NCBI RefSeq assembly: GCF_012958305.1
Contig: NZ_JABBYO010000013.1
Span: 124,001-188,000, forward strand
Length of the DNA stretch: 64,000 bases
DNA from: Tautonia rosea
GTDB lineage: Bacteria > Planctomycetota > Planctomycetia > Isosphaerales > Isosphaeraceae
Reading direction: 5' to 3'
Shown: piece by piece, positions 47,861-57,573 of the stretch
Position numbering within the stretch: the first letter of the stretch is position 1
How the letters are laid out: the number at the start of each line of letters is the position of its first letter
Program-made: the position numbers and the translations under genes
The notes under the pieces: model-generated
The model's input: the letters and a program-made list of their open reading frames with translations, nothing else
The model's database searches: none
What the model was told of the DNA's origin: nothing

Positions 47861-50398
47861 TCATCGAATGTACATGAATTCGTTCGCTGCCAGGATTACC
47901 TGGCACAGTGCCGTCCACGATTCCCGCCGCAGCGCATCCTCATTCATCGTGCTCCCATCCGATTCCCAGGCCTCAGCCAATCGATCGATCGCGGCAAGTG
48001 CCCTCGCCGTTTCCTCGTCCGAAGGGGGCCGAGCGTAGGCCCGTTCGTAGAGCAAGGTAATCCGCTCCGCATCGCTCCGATCGGTTTGCCCAAGAAGATC
48101 CGTCGCCAGGTCCGAGGCCGCCTGAAGCACCAAATCACTGTTCATCAGGAAGAGTGCCTGTGGCGCCACGGTCGTGCTCTGCCGATCGCCGACCGCCACG
48201 CTGGCATCCGACGCATCAAAAAGCTGGAAAACGTCGTACAGGTGGTTCCGTACGATCGGCAAGTAGAGCGATCGGCGGTTGCTGTCGTAGTTCGTCAGGT
48301 CCTTCGAGGTGTGATTGAAGAAATACCCCCGATTTTCGACCGTCAGGAGTGAGCCGCCGACCTCTCGATCGAGCCGGCCGCCTAGCGCTAGCAAGGCGTC
48401 CCGGATCGCTTCGGCCTCCAGACGACGGATCGGCATCCGCCAGAGGAAGCGATTCTCGGGGTCGATGGCCGTGGCCATCGGGTTCGGATCGCTGCTCATC
48501 TGATAGGTTTGCGATCCCATGATCCTCCGGTGCATCGCCTTGATCGACCAGCCATCCTCGACAAACCGATGAGCGAGCCAGTCGAGCAGGGGACCATGCG
48601 TCGGCTCGTCGCCCAGCACGCCGAAGTTGTCGGTCGAGGCGACGATCCCGTTGCCGAAGTGCCAACGCCAGATCCGGTTGACCATCACCCGGGCGGTCAG
48701 CGGGTGCTCCTCGTCCGCAATCCAGCGCGCCAGTTCCAGCCGTCCGCTGCTCGACTCGTTGAACTCCGGTGTTTCGAAGCGGGTCAGGGCCGTCGGCACG
48801 CGCCTCGGGACGACCTCGCCGAGCGTCAGATGACTCCCTCGGATGTGGATAGCCAGATCGGTCACGGCCTCCCCTTCGGTCACCCCCATGGCCGTCGGGA
48901 GTTCGGGAGCAGCCTCCTTGATTGCCTTCAAGGCCTCCTGGAGCCCCTTCAACTCCTCCTTCGTCTCGTCCGGATACAGGGACTCCGGTTTCTCGGGAAG
49001 CTCGAAGCCCTCGCCCCCCTCGGCGATGAGCCGGGCGTTGGCCGTCTCGGTGGCTTCGCGAATCGCCTTCTCGGCCTCGGCAACCTTCTGGTCGTGCTCG
49101 GCCTTGCGGACCAGATCTTCGGGCGTCGGAATCTCGTGCTCGTGCCACTGGGCGACGGTCTTGAATGAGTCCATCGTCCGGGTGCTCTTGAAGATTCCGG
49201 CCAGGGCGTAGTAGTCGGCCGTCGAGATCGGGTCGAACTTGTGGTCGTGGCACCGGGCGCAGCCGATCGTCAGGCCGAGAAAGGTCCGGCCGAGCGTATC
49301 GAGCTGCTCGTCGATGATGTCCATCTCCATCTTCTGCTGATCCGGCTCGGCCAACACCTTCGGCCCGAGCGACAGGAAGCCGGTGGCGATCACCTGCCGG
49401 TGGGCTTCCTCGGGATCGTCCGACTTCGGCAGCAGATCGCCCGCCAGTTGCTCGACGACGAAGCGGTCGTACGGCCGATCCTCGTTGAACGCCTCGACCA
49501 CGTAATCGCGATACCGCCAGGCGTTCCCGTGCGCCACGTTCTCGTCCGAGCCGTTCGAGTCGGCATAGCGGGCCACATCCAGCCAGTGCCGTCCCCATCG
49601 CTCGCCATACGCCGGCGACGCCAGCAGCCGCTCGACCACCCGCTCAAACGCCTCGGGTGACTCGTCAGCCAAAAAGGCCGCCACCTCCTCCGGCGTGGGC
49701 GGCAATCCCGTGAGGTCGAACGTCGCCCGACGGATCAAGGTCCGCCGATCGGCCGGAGGGGCAGGGGAGAGCCCCCGGGCCTCCAGCTCGCTCAGAATGA
49801 ACCGATCCAGATCCGACTTCGGCCACGATGCGTCCGAGACCCCCGGCACTTCCGGATCGCTCATCGGCTGAAACGACCAGAGGTCCACCTCCTCCGGATC
49901 CTCCCACGCCTTCGCCTTCGATGCCTCGCTCGGCCTCGCGCCGTCGCCCACTCTCGGGTCCGGCGCTCCCATCTCAACCCACTCTACCAACCGTGCAATC
50001 TCTTGATCCGACAGCTTCCCCTCGGGCGGCATCTTCAGGAGCACGTCCTCGTACCGCACCGCCTCAATCAGGAGACTGTTCTCCGGATCTCCCGGCACAA
50101 CCGACGGCCCCAGGTCGCCGCCCACCTCCCACCCGAGCTTGCTGTCGAGCACCAGCCCCCCTCGAATCCTCGGGGCCTCCTCGGAGTGGCACGCATAGCA
50201 ATGCTCCACCAGCACCGGGCGCACGTGCGTCTCGAAGAACGCGATCCCCTCCTGCGAGGCCTGCGGCTCGTCCGCTCCGGCGACCCCAATCGGAACAAGC
50301 GCCATCAGCACCGCGATCATCCCAAGGACCCTGATCCCTCGGAATCGTCGGCAACTGCACTCGAACCTCGGCCGCTGGTCGTCCCGATTCCCGATCAT
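47861..50398 (-). CDS. Planctomycete cytochrome c/DUF1549/DUF1553 protein (second)
   Basis: The protein has 845 residues from the ATG at 50398, with GGAGGA about 11 bases upstream; a shorter start at 50320 also gives a signal peptide. A hydrophobic signal (IRVLGMIAVLMALVPIGVAGA) is followed by heme-c motif CYACHS, DUF1549 (RRATFDLTGLPPTPEEVAAF), another CARCHDHKFDP and DUF1553 near the end (VNRIWRWHFGNGIVASTDNF). In place of the LamG-like insert of the copy at 21242, a charged helical segment (KAEHDQKVAEAEKAIREATE) links the domains. It is 20 bases upstream of its DUF1501 partner. Confidence 0.92.
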   Translation of the reverse strand: MIGNRDDQRPRFECSCRRFRGIRVLGMIAVLMALVPIGVAGADEPQASQEGIAFFETHVRPVLVEHCYACHSEEAPRIRGGLVLDSKLGWEVGGDLGPSVVPGDPENSLLIEAVRYEDVLLKMPPEGKLSDQEIARLVEWVEMGAPDPRVGDGARPSEASKAKAWEDPEEVDLWSFQPMSDPEVPGVSDASWPKSDLDRFILSELEARGLSPAPPADRRTLIRRATFDLTGLPPTPEEVAAFLADESPEAFERVVERLLASPAYGERWGRHWLDVARYADSNGSDENVAHGNAWRYRDYVVEAFNEDRPYDRFVVEQLAGDLLPKSDDPEEAHRQVIATGFLSLGPKVLAEPDQQKMEMDIIDEQLDTLGRTFLGLTIGCARCHDHKFDPISTADYYALAGIFKSTRTMDSFKTVAQWHEHEIPTPEDLVRKAEHDQKVAEAEKAIREATETANARLIAEGGEGFELPEKPESLYPDETKEELKGLQEALKAIKEAAPELPTAMGVTEGEAVTDLAIHIRGSHLTLGEVVPRRVPTALTRFETPEFNESSSGRLELARWIADEEHPLTARVMVNRIWRWHFGNGIVASTDNFGVLGDEPTHGPLLDWLAHRFVEDGWSIKAMHRRIMGSQTYQMSSDPNPMATAIDPENRFLWRMPIRRLEAEAIRDALLALGGRLDREVGGSLLTVENRGYFFNHTSKDLTNYDSNRRSLYLPIVRNHLYDVFQLFDASDASVAVGDRQSTTVAPQALFLMNSDLVLQAASDLATDLLGQTDRSDAERITLLYERAYARPPSDEETARALAAIDRLAEAWESDGSTMNEDALRRESWTALCQVILAANEFMYIR

Positions 50399-50805
50399 GT
50401 CGGCAGCGTCCTCCGCGATCGCGTTGCCCCCCGCGTCTTCCCTGCCCTGCTTGGGGAATCGACACTCAGGGGCCCTTCGGATTGTCCAACATGCGTTGGA
50501 TATCGAATGCCCCATTGTACCCGAAACCCGAGCCTCGTGAGCCCCTTTTCCAGTGGCAGCTCACAACTTCCGCCGAGTACAAATGCACGGCGAGCCGTAA
50601 ACCGGCCGTCGCTGCCCGGGCCGTGGGCCGCGACTCCCTGCGAATCTGCCCGGTCCCCGGCGAAGGCCACACGACACGACAACAATTGCCCGGTGGCCAG
50701 AGGCCCGAAACAATAAGACCGGAGACGACGATGGCGGTGGCGTAGCCCCGCGTTGTTTCGACTGCTTCAGCTCACCTCGCCGCTCACCGCGACCCTGGAG
50801 ACGTC
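50399..50805. other. Divergent intergenic region
   Basis: These 407 bases lie between a minus-strand and a plus-strand gene. Open frames continue into it from both sides without protein character. I saw no repeat, strong hairpin or RNA gene; promoters for both genes should be here. Confidence 0.45.
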
Positions 50806-51777
50806 ATGGACTACGGAATCGACCGGAGGGATTTCGGAAGACGGACGACCGTGATCATCGGTGGCCTGTTGACGGGCATCCCGGCCGTCGGTGCGACGAC
50901 TCCCCGCCGGGACCGCGACGGCTCGGACACCCGGCTGCTACAGCTTGGCCTCAACGCCCTGGCCCGGGCCCCCCGGTTCGATTACTTCGCCGACGGCCAT
51001 CGAGGCGCCAGCATGGTGGCTGCCCACCTGATGTGCACGGACAACGACCTGGACGAGCGGGCGACGGCCCGGATCATCGAGCTATTCGACCACAACTGGG
51101 CCAAGACCCCGCTGTGCGAGCCCTTCCCGGATGCCGAGCCCCGTCCGGAGCGGATCGACGAGATTGGGGCCGCCCTGGCCGAGGGAGGAGGAGTGCTCCG
51201 GCAGGTCGGCCACGACGCGATCTTCGCCATGCTGGCGATCAAGGCCTTCCGCATGCACCCCGAGGCGGCCACGCCCGGGCGGATCGACGGGGTCTGTCGC
51301 CTCATCCGCTCCTTTACCCCCTGGCGTGATGTGGACCCGGACCCCGACGTCGATCCGCCCTCGTTTGCGGACGAGGTGGCTGCCTCAAGGTTCATCCTCC
51401 GTGAGGCCCTGGCGGCGATCGATCGGTTCGAGGGGTACGGCCAGGGGTTCGCCGGTCACATGCTGACCTTCGGCCAGGCGTTGGTGGAGCTGGCGGCGAT
51501 GGGGGAGGTCGAATGGGCCGAGAGCTGCCGGACCGCCTTCCGCAAGTACGTGACCGTGACCCGCCAAGGTCCCGATGCCGATGCGAGGCGGATCCCGGAC
51601 CACCGGCCGAGCGCGCTGCGGCCCACCGACACCGCCTACTGGGAGAAGCGCGGTGAGCGCACCCTGGGCATCGGGCACGTATTCAAATACCCCTACAGCT
51701 GTTACGACCTGCTGCGGCGGGCCGAGGACCCGGAACTGGCCCGCGCCTGGGATGCGAAGGCGTATCACCTGTTCTGA
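50806..51777 (+). CDS. Exported hypothetical protein with Tat-like signal
   Basis: The protein has 323 residues. The start MDYGIDRRDFGRRTTVIIGG has the Arg-Arg-Asp-Phe pattern of Tat signals, followed by a hydrophobic stretch ending at VGA. The mature part is mostly helical and soluble: ALARAPRFDYFADGHRGASM, GHDAIFAMLAIKAFRMHPEA and FGQALVELAAMGEVEWAESC. Two conserved-looking His (DGHRGAS and VGHDAIF) could serve as ligands, but no family is recognised. The gene stands alone on the plus strand. Confidence 0.7.
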   Translation: MDYGIDRRDFGRRTTVIIGGLLTGIPAVGATTPRRDRDGSDTRLLQLGLNALARAPRFDYFADGHRGASMVAAHLMCTDNDLDERATARIIELFDHNWAKTPLCEPFPDAEPRPERIDEIGAALAEGGGVLRQVGHDAIFAMLAIKAFRMHPEAATPGRIDGVCRLIRSFTPWRDVDPDPDVDPPSFADEVAASRFILREALAAIDRFEGYGQGFAGHMLTFGQALVELAAMGEVEWAESCRTAFRKYVTVTRQGPDADARRIPDHRPSALRPTDTAYWEKRGERTLGIGHVFKYPYSCYDLLRRAEDPELARAWDAKAYHLF

Positions 51778-52214
51778 AGCCGGTCGAACGACCACGGGGC
51801 AACCGAACAGGGTGCTTCCTGCCCCTCAGGAACGTCCCCGATCAACCCGCGTGGCCCGACGGACGAGGCGATCATGACGCGCAACGCGTGCGATGACCAT
51901 GGGCAGGGCGGAGGATCAGGCTGACGATCCCCCCTGCTCACGGCTATCGCATCGCGGCCGTGCCGAGGCGACGTCGCGGGGCCAGCGCTTGGGGGGGGAC
52001 CCCGCCAGCGCTGCGGCGTCAGGGCCGACGGGGCGAACGAAGGTGTTTGATCCCGGCGACTCCCCGAGGTTCCGATTCCTGCGAGATACGCCAGGCGAAC
52101 CAGAGAAACGACGGGTCTCGGGAGATCGGCCCGCGCGGGATCGCGACGATATTGCTTGGCAAGGTGGTCCGTGTTGGGAAACCGCCATGATGCCGCGATG
52201 CGACCGCCATGTTC
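51778..52214. other. Intergenic region without a recognised gene
   Basis: These 437 bases follow the exported protein gene and lie beyond the likely original end of the broken propeller gene. The open minus-strand frame down to 52019 reads as out-of-frame sequence, rich in Arg and Pro. No repeat or RNA gene was seen. Confidence 0.45.
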
Positions 52215-53592
52215 CTACTGGAGGTTGAAGCTGAGGTCGATGCTGCCACCGCGAATTCGCCAGCGGTCGCGGCGTCGAACGGCCTCCAGTGAGGGTCCTG
52301 ATACCGTGTCCTGCTCGGGGCCAGGAGTTCGGCGCTCTTACCGGTAGTCAGGTCCACGCGGCGGAGGACGTAGTCGGAAGGAAAGAGTCTCGCTGCGTAA
52401 AGCAGGTGCTGTCCTTCGGGCGAGTAGGAGAGGTCAGTCGTCTCATGAATGAGCTCCTGGCCCTGCAAGCGCTGGGGCTCGGAGCCGGGTGGCGGATTCA
52501 CCGGGTCGAAGTCGCTCCCAACCGTGTAAGCGACTCCTCCCGGCAGGAACGCGATTCTGCTGCCATCCGGGGTCCAGGTCACATCCAGGATCGGATCGGT
52601 CGCAAACTCCTCCCCTGTGTCCGGGTTGAGCACTCCAGGGCCAATCACCGTGCGCCGCGTGGTGGGATCGGGAATGAGCGGCACCGGGTCGAGCACCGGG
52701 GTCGGATCGCCTGTCACGGGGTCAGGCTTGCTCTCGAAAGGCATCAGTCGCACTGTCTCAATGTGATAAAACACCCGTGGGTAGATCTGAGTATCAGCGA
52801 TCCGTGTCGTCCACTCGTAGGCGATCTCCTGGCCGTCCGGACTCCAGACTGGATGTGTCAAGGACGATCGGTCGTCCCCTTCGGCGACCGGGATCGAGAA
52901 GGAAAACTCCACGGACGGGCCAATCTCGACGAACGGATCGGCCGAGTCTCCATTCCAGACCACGGTCATCGCGCCGATCCCGGAATTCTCCCTGTCGCCT
53001 TGGACCTGGTACGCGATCTTCCCTTGATAGCCGTTGGAGGGATCGCCATCGAGGTCGGGCGACCAGCTCGGAGCGTAGGAGAACACGCCATCCAGCGCCG
53101 TGAGGGGGACGACGTTAGGGTCGGTCCCGAATCGAGAAGTCACACGCGTCGAGACCTCGTCAACGCCGTCGCCGTCGAGGTCCGCGATGTCGACATCGAT
53201 CAGGAGGATCTGGTAGTCGGTGGCATTCAATGTGTTCGAGGAGACGACCACCGCCACGGCGCCCTGGTAGCCGTTGGAGGGATCACCATCGAGGTCGGGC
53301 GACCAGACCGGGTCATCGAAGTCGAGGTTTTCGTCGGCCCCGGACCAGATGACGGTCTGATTCGACCAGTCCTCGTTCATGACGACGAGGTTGTCGATGA
53401 AATCCGCATTCGGCTTTGCTTGGGATGCTTCGACGAAGACGATGGCCGGGTCGGCCGAGGTGGGAGGTGGGGGGGCGGGGGTGGGTCGCCACCACCAGGC
53501 TTGCCGCCGCCCTTGCTGAGCAGGAGGCGGGACTCCAGGGAGTCGAACCTGGGTCGTCGGGAAACGCGACGCGAGTTGGTCAAGCGAATCAT
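52215..53592 (-). pseudogene. TolB/WD40-like beta-propeller surface protein broken by one clear and one probable frameshift
   Basis: The gene starts at the ATG at 53592, with AAGGAG 7 bases upstream. Its first frame encodes FDSLESRLLLS, the planctomycete extracellular-signal motif, and a Gly/Pro linker. The propeller is in another frame: before the ATG at 53380 that frame already reads PAIVFVEASQAKPNADFIDN, so it is not a separate gene. One extra base in a run of seven C (53469-53475, G on the plus strand) would join them. Propeller blades show DPVWSPDLDGDPSNGYQG twice, HPVWSPDGQEIAYEW, VTWTPDGSRIAFLPGG and LSYSPEGQHLLYAAR. Near 52270 a second one-base change would restore a plausible end, DRWRIRGGSIDLSFNLQ, with stop at 52215. 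Either the gene is decaying, or these are sequencing or slippage changes. Confidence 0.72.
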
Positions 53593-53759
53593 GGGAGGCT
53601 CCTTAGAAAGGCATCTGCGCGAATCACGGCGCACGGACTCTCAAGTATCTTATTGTGAAATTAGAAAGAGAAATGGTGTGATCAACTGCTTGGTATCTTA
53701 ACATTCCGAATCCAGCCGGGAGGCGTGGCCGTCCGCTGAGCACCGCGACGCAGAACCGG

Positions 53760-56474
53760 TCAGGTGGGAAGGGGGTCGACCGGCAGAATGCCGCGAGGCT
53801 CCGGAACTTCGGGATCGAGGCCCAAAATCAGCGCAGCCTCGCGATAGATCCACCAGAATCCGGCATCACGTGACTCGTGCTCGAGGCACCATTGGGTCGC
53901 ACGCTCGAACCACTCGGTTGCGGCCTCACGATCGCCGCGATGTGCCAGGACCAACGCCATGGCCGCGAACTCGAACGCATCGCCTCCGTTGTGCTGCCTC
54001 AGCGCCTCGCGCAGCTCGTGTTCTGCCGTGGATGAGTCTCCAAGCCGGAAGTGGATTACCGCGAGACGGGCCCGATGGTGCTCGCGCGTGTCCCCAATCT
54101 GGACGGCTTCCCTGGCGGCGCGGAGGCCAAGCGAAAAGTCACCGTTGGCCGGGGCGTCGACCATGGTGGCCAACCAGTAGGCGAGCTTGCTGAGCTGAAC
54201 CGCTCGGCGCTCCCGCTGATGGAGGTCCAGGCTGATCGGGGTCTCCAGACCCTCACGAAGCCAGCGCTCGCAGAATGCCCGGATCACCGGGCCGTCGCCC
54301 ATCTCCTCGAGAGTCTCGACGTAGAGCCCCATCGACGAGCTGACCATGATATGCTCGAATCCGTAGTAGGCTCGTCTGCCCTCGGCCGCCTCGAGATAGA
54401 GCTCCGCCGCCTTCTGTAACTGCCCATCGCCCCGGTAGACATGCGCCAGTTCGTGGATGCCCTTGAGCGTTGCCGGGTGGCCCGGGCCGAGCTGGAGCCG
54501 ATTGCTTCGAACGACGGCACCGAGCAAGTTTGCGGCCTCCCCAAAGGCACCCAGTCGACAGCGGGCCTGTCCGAGCAGGGTCATCGTCCAGAGTGTCTCC
54601 GGATGGCCTGCCCCTTGCACCTTCTGTTGGATGCCAAGGTTGTGTTGGAGTAAGTCGCTGGCCTCCTGCAGGTTCCCCGCACGAATGAGCGCATCACCGA
54701 GGTCCGCATGCGCAGCGAGGGTTGCAGGATGCGCTGCGCCGAACACGCGCCGGTGAGACTCGGCCGAACGGCGTGCCAATCGGATCGCCTCCTGCTTCCT
54801 GGCCATGTTGTGGAATCCACTCGGATTGACCACAGGCACGAGTGCCGAGAGGGTCTCAAGGGTTTCCGGGTGTTCCGGACCGAGGAGACGCTCGCGGATC
54901 TCCAGCGCACGGCGCAGGTTCCGTTCGGCATCGGCATAGCGGCCCAAGGCGAAGTCCGCCTGGCCCAGGGCCGTGCGCATGGACGCCTCGAGCCTCGGCT
55001 GATTGGCGAACTGAGTCGCCAGAGCGTTCTCGGCAGAGTCGATCAGATCGCTGACCCGCACGGCCTTGCCCGCCGCTTCGGCGGGGGCCGCAGAGCCAAG
55101 CACGTCCTTGACCAGGAACTCCGTGACGAGGCGTGTCTCGCCGGCGCGACGCTCGGCGGCTTGCTCGGCCTTCACCGCTCGAACCGCCTGCCGGAGGCTC
55201 ACCAGGGTCCCGGCGATAAGGGTCAACGCCAGGAGCAAACCGGTCATCAGCCCCGCGCGATAGCGGCGAGCGAACTTGGAGAACCGGTACCAGGCGGTGG
55301 GCGGCCCGGCCTCCACGGGCTGGTCGGTCAGGTACCGCATCAGATCAGCCGCAAGACCAGTGGCGGTTTCGTAGCGGCGTTTGCGATCCTTCTCCAGGCA
55401 CCTCATGACGATCCAGTCGAGCTCGCCGCGGAGGGCGCGGTCCAGCCGGCGCGGGTCGGTCTGACGCCGGGCGGACACGCTGGCCAGACGCTGCCCGAGG
55501 GTGTTGAGGCGCGTGCTGGGTTTCGGCGGCTCGACCTCGTGGAGCATGCGCCGCATCTCGTCGTAAGCGGCACGCGCCAACGTATCGGGATCGAAGGGAG
55601 TCGTCCCGCTCAGAAGCTCGTAGAGTAAGACGCCCAGGGAGTAGATGTCACTCCGGGTATCCACATCCACGCCCGCGAGATCCACCTGCTCTGGACTCAT
55701 ATAAAGGGGTGTGCCAATAATCTGGTGAACGCCCGTGAACAGCGTCCTGTCCGTGAGGCTCTGGCCGGTGGCCTTGGCCACGCCGAAGTCGATGATCTTG
55801 GGCACCGGCACGCCGTCGATGACCGTCACGAGCACGTTCGACGGCTTCAAGTCGCGGTGGATGACCCCCTTCTGATGGGCGTGCTGCACCGCTCGGCACA
55901 CCAGCACAAAGATCTCCAGCCGCCCGGCGATGGAGAGCTGCTGCTGATCGCAGTACTGGGTGATGGGCTGGCCGCGGACCAACTCCATGACGAAGTAAGG
56001 CCGACCGGCGGGCGTCATGCCGCCGTCGTGGACCTTGGCGATGTTCGGGTGGTCCATCAGGGCCAGGGCCTGGCGCTCAGCCTCGAAGCGGGCGACGACC
56101 TGCTTCGTGTCCATGCCCGGCTTGATCACCTTCAGGGCCACGCGTCGGCGAATCGGCTCGGATTGCTCGGCGACGTAGACGACGCCCATGCCCCCCTCGC
56201 CGATCGGCTCCAGCAGCCGATACGGGCCGAGGGATCCCCCCGGGCACTCGATCGGCGTCGGCGGAACCGCGTCGATCATCGGCGTCATGGCCGGCGATTC
56301 CAGGAAGTCCCCGGCCTGTTCGTGGGCCCGCAGCAGTTCCTCGACACGACCGCGCAGCTCGGGATCGCCCGCACAGACCCGATCGAGATAGCCGGCGCGC
56401 TCCGAGGCCGATGCCAGGTCGAGGGCCTCGGCGAAGATCGCCATCGGGCGGGGCGGGGCGGTTGGTCTGAGCAT
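53760..56474 (-). CDS. Ser/Thr protein kinase with membrane helix and TPR repeats
   Basis: The protein has 904 residues from the ATG at 56474, with GGAAGG a few bases upstream; the frame runs on to 56636 without protein character. The N-terminal kinase has the Gly loop GEGGMGVVY, Lys in RRVALKVIKPG, HRDLKPSNVLV, DFGVAK and GTPLYMSPEQ. One membrane helix at about residues 455-480 (GLMTGLLLALTLIAGTLVSL) is followed by about ten TPR-like repeats (GRYADAERNLRRALEIRERL, with later similar units). The TPR part would lie outside the cytoplasm if the helix spans once. The ECF sigma gene lies 171 bases upstream on the same strand, the usual planctomycete pairing; the kinase may control that sigma factor or its pathway. 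Confidence 0.93.
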   Translation of the reverse strand: MLRPTAPPRPMAIFAEALDLASASERAGYLDRVCAGDPELRGRVEELLRAHEQAGDFLESPAMTPMIDAVPPTPIECPGGSLGPYRLLEPIGEGGMGVVYVAEQSEPIRRRVALKVIKPGMDTKQVVARFEAERQALALMDHPNIAKVHDGGMTPAGRPYFVMELVRGQPITQYCDQQQLSIAGRLEIFVLVCRAVQHAHQKGVIHRDLKPSNVLVTVIDGVPVPKIIDFGVAKATGQSLTDRTLFTGVHQIIGTPLYMSPEQVDLAGVDVDTRSDIYSLGVLLYELLSGTTPFDPDTLARAAYDEMRRMLHEVEPPKPSTRLNTLGQRLASVSARRQTDPRRLDRALRGELDWIVMRCLEKDRKRRYETATGLAADLMRYLTDQPVEAGPPTAWYRFSKFARRYRAGLMTGLLLALTLIAGTLVSLRQAVRAVKAEQAAERRAGETRLVTEFLVKDVLGSAAPAEAAGKAVRVSDLIDSAENALATQFANQPRLEASMRTALGQADFALGRYADAERNLRRALEIRERLLGPEHPETLETLSALVPVVNPSGFHNMARKQEAIRLARRSAESHRRVFGAAHPATLAAHADLGDALIRAGNLQEASDLLQHNLGIQQKVQGAGHPETLWTMTLLGQARCRLGAFGEAANLLGAVVRSNRLQLGPGHPATLKGIHELAHVYRGDGQLQKAAELYLEAAEGRRAYYGFEHIMVSSSMGLYVETLEEMGDGPVIRAFCERWLREGLETPISLDLHQRERRAVQLSKLAYWLATMVDAPANGDFSLGLRAAREAVQIGDTREHHRARLAVIHFRLGDSSTAEHELREALRQHNGGDAFEFAAMALVLAHRGDREAATEWFERATQWCLEHESRDAGFWWIYREAALILGLDPEVPEPRGILPVDPLPT

Positions 56475-56645
56475 GGGACACCTTCCTTTCCAGCGGTCTC
56501 CAAAGGCATAGGCACCGTCCCGGCTCGCGATGCGACACCCCGGCCCCAACTTTTTCCGCGCAGGATGGGGAGCCCCTCCTCCATCCAGGAGCCCGGAGAC
56601 GGCGCCGCGCTGCGATCCAGGGGATCCCCCACCCACCGGATCCCT

Positions 56646-57230
56646 TCAGGCTCCCGTCCCGTGCCCCTCCCCTGCGTCGGCCTCCAGGGCGTGGAGCAGC
56701 CAGGCCCGAGCGTAGGCCCAGTAGCGGTCGGCGGTCCGCCGGCTGATGCCGAGGGCCTCGGCGACCTCCTCCTGGCTCAGGCCGGCGAAGAAGCGGAGCT
56801 TGACCACACGCGCGCACTCCGGCTCCTCGTCCGCGAGCCGGGCCAGCGCCTCGTCGAGGGCGAGCAGGTCGAGGTCGTCGGTCTCGGCCTCGATGTCCAC
56901 CCGGTCGAGGTCGACCCGACGCAGCCCCCCGCCCCGCTTCAGGCGGCCCTTGGCGCGCGCCTGGTTGATGAGGATCAGGCGCATCGCCTCGGCCGCGGCG
57001 GTGAAGAAGTGAGTACGCCCTTGCCACTGTCGCCCGCGGTCGCTCCCGACGAGGCCGAGATAGGCCTCGTGGACCAGCGCCGTCGCCTGGAGTGTTTGCC
57101 CCGGTTTCTCCCGGGCCAGGCGACGCGCGGCGAGCGTGCGCAGCTCCTCGTAGACCAGCGGCAGGAGCCGCTCGGCCGCCTGGGGATCACCATCCTCGAT
57201 CGCACAGAGAATGCGCGTCACGTCGTTCAT
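56646..57230 (-). CDS. ECF RNA polymerase sigma factor (planctomycete ECF type)
   Basis: The protein has 194 residues. Region 2 spans about residues 25-95 (LLPLVYEELRTLAARRLARE, ALVHEAYLGLVG). Region 4 is at about 130-185 with the helix-turn-helix EEVAEALGISRRTADRYWAY. Sequence and length match the planctomycete Sigma-70 family often placed beside Ser/Thr kinases; no anti-sigma gene is present. It should recruit RNA polymerase to a small regulon. The kinase gene follows directly and may be in the same transcript, so phosphorylation could replace anti-sigma control, which is inference. Confidence 0.93.
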   Translation of the reverse strand: MNDVTRILCAIEDGDPQAAERLLPLVYEELRTLAARRLAREKPGQTLQATALVHEAYLGLVGSDRGRQWQGRTHFFTAAAEAMRLILINQARAKGRLKRGGGLRRVDLDRVDIEAETDDLDLLALDEALARLADEEPECARVVKLRFFAGLSQEEVAEALGISRRTADRYWAYARAWLLHALEADAGEGHGTGA

Positions 57231-57382
57231 GGGGAAGTGCCCCAGAGGCGTTCGACTCCAGCCGCGGTGTCACCTCGCGACGGCGAAGGGATTCGTTCCT
57301 ACCGACCGGCGGCCGGTCCAGAGAGCGGAAGGGGGCGTTCCTCACCTCGAATGCTCCGCCCTCCGCCGCACTGCCGAGGGCC

Positions 57383-57571
57383 TTGAAATCAGCCCGCCAG
57401 GCGAGGGGCCTGAGCCTGGCCGACGTCGCCCAGAGGAGCGGCATCGACCGGGCCGCGCTGAGCCGCCTGGAGAACGAGCACAACGTCAATCCGAAGCTGG
57501 AAACCCTTGGTCGCTATGCAGGCGCCCTTGACCTGGAAGTTACGATCACGATCGACGACCCGGCCCGGTAA
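57383..57571 (+). CDS. XRE-type helix-turn-helix protein, probably truncated at its 5' end
   Basis: The reading frame encodes a complete Cro/C1-type helix-turn-helix: ARQARGLSLADVAQRSGIDR, AALSRLENEHNVNPKLETLG and RYAGALDLEVTITIDD. No ATG or GTG lies in frame close before it; the TTG at 57383 would give 62 residues but has no well-spaced ribosome site. Frames reaching further up overlap the sigma-factor gene in antisense and look like noise. Family members are usually about 100 residues, so the N-terminal part may be lost. Its stop is two bases from the end of the convergent DUF1501 gene. Relatives are often antitoxins or regulators; no toxin is adjacent. Confidence 0.5.
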   Translation: MKSARQARGLSLADVAQRSGIDRAALSRLENEHNVNPKLETLGRYAGALDLEVTITIDDPAR

Positions 57572-57573
57572 CC

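Noticed and set aside
53530-53560. tRNA-like string with GTCGAACC
   Set aside because: No cloverleaf can be drawn; the bases encode the LESRLLLS signal region on the minus strand.
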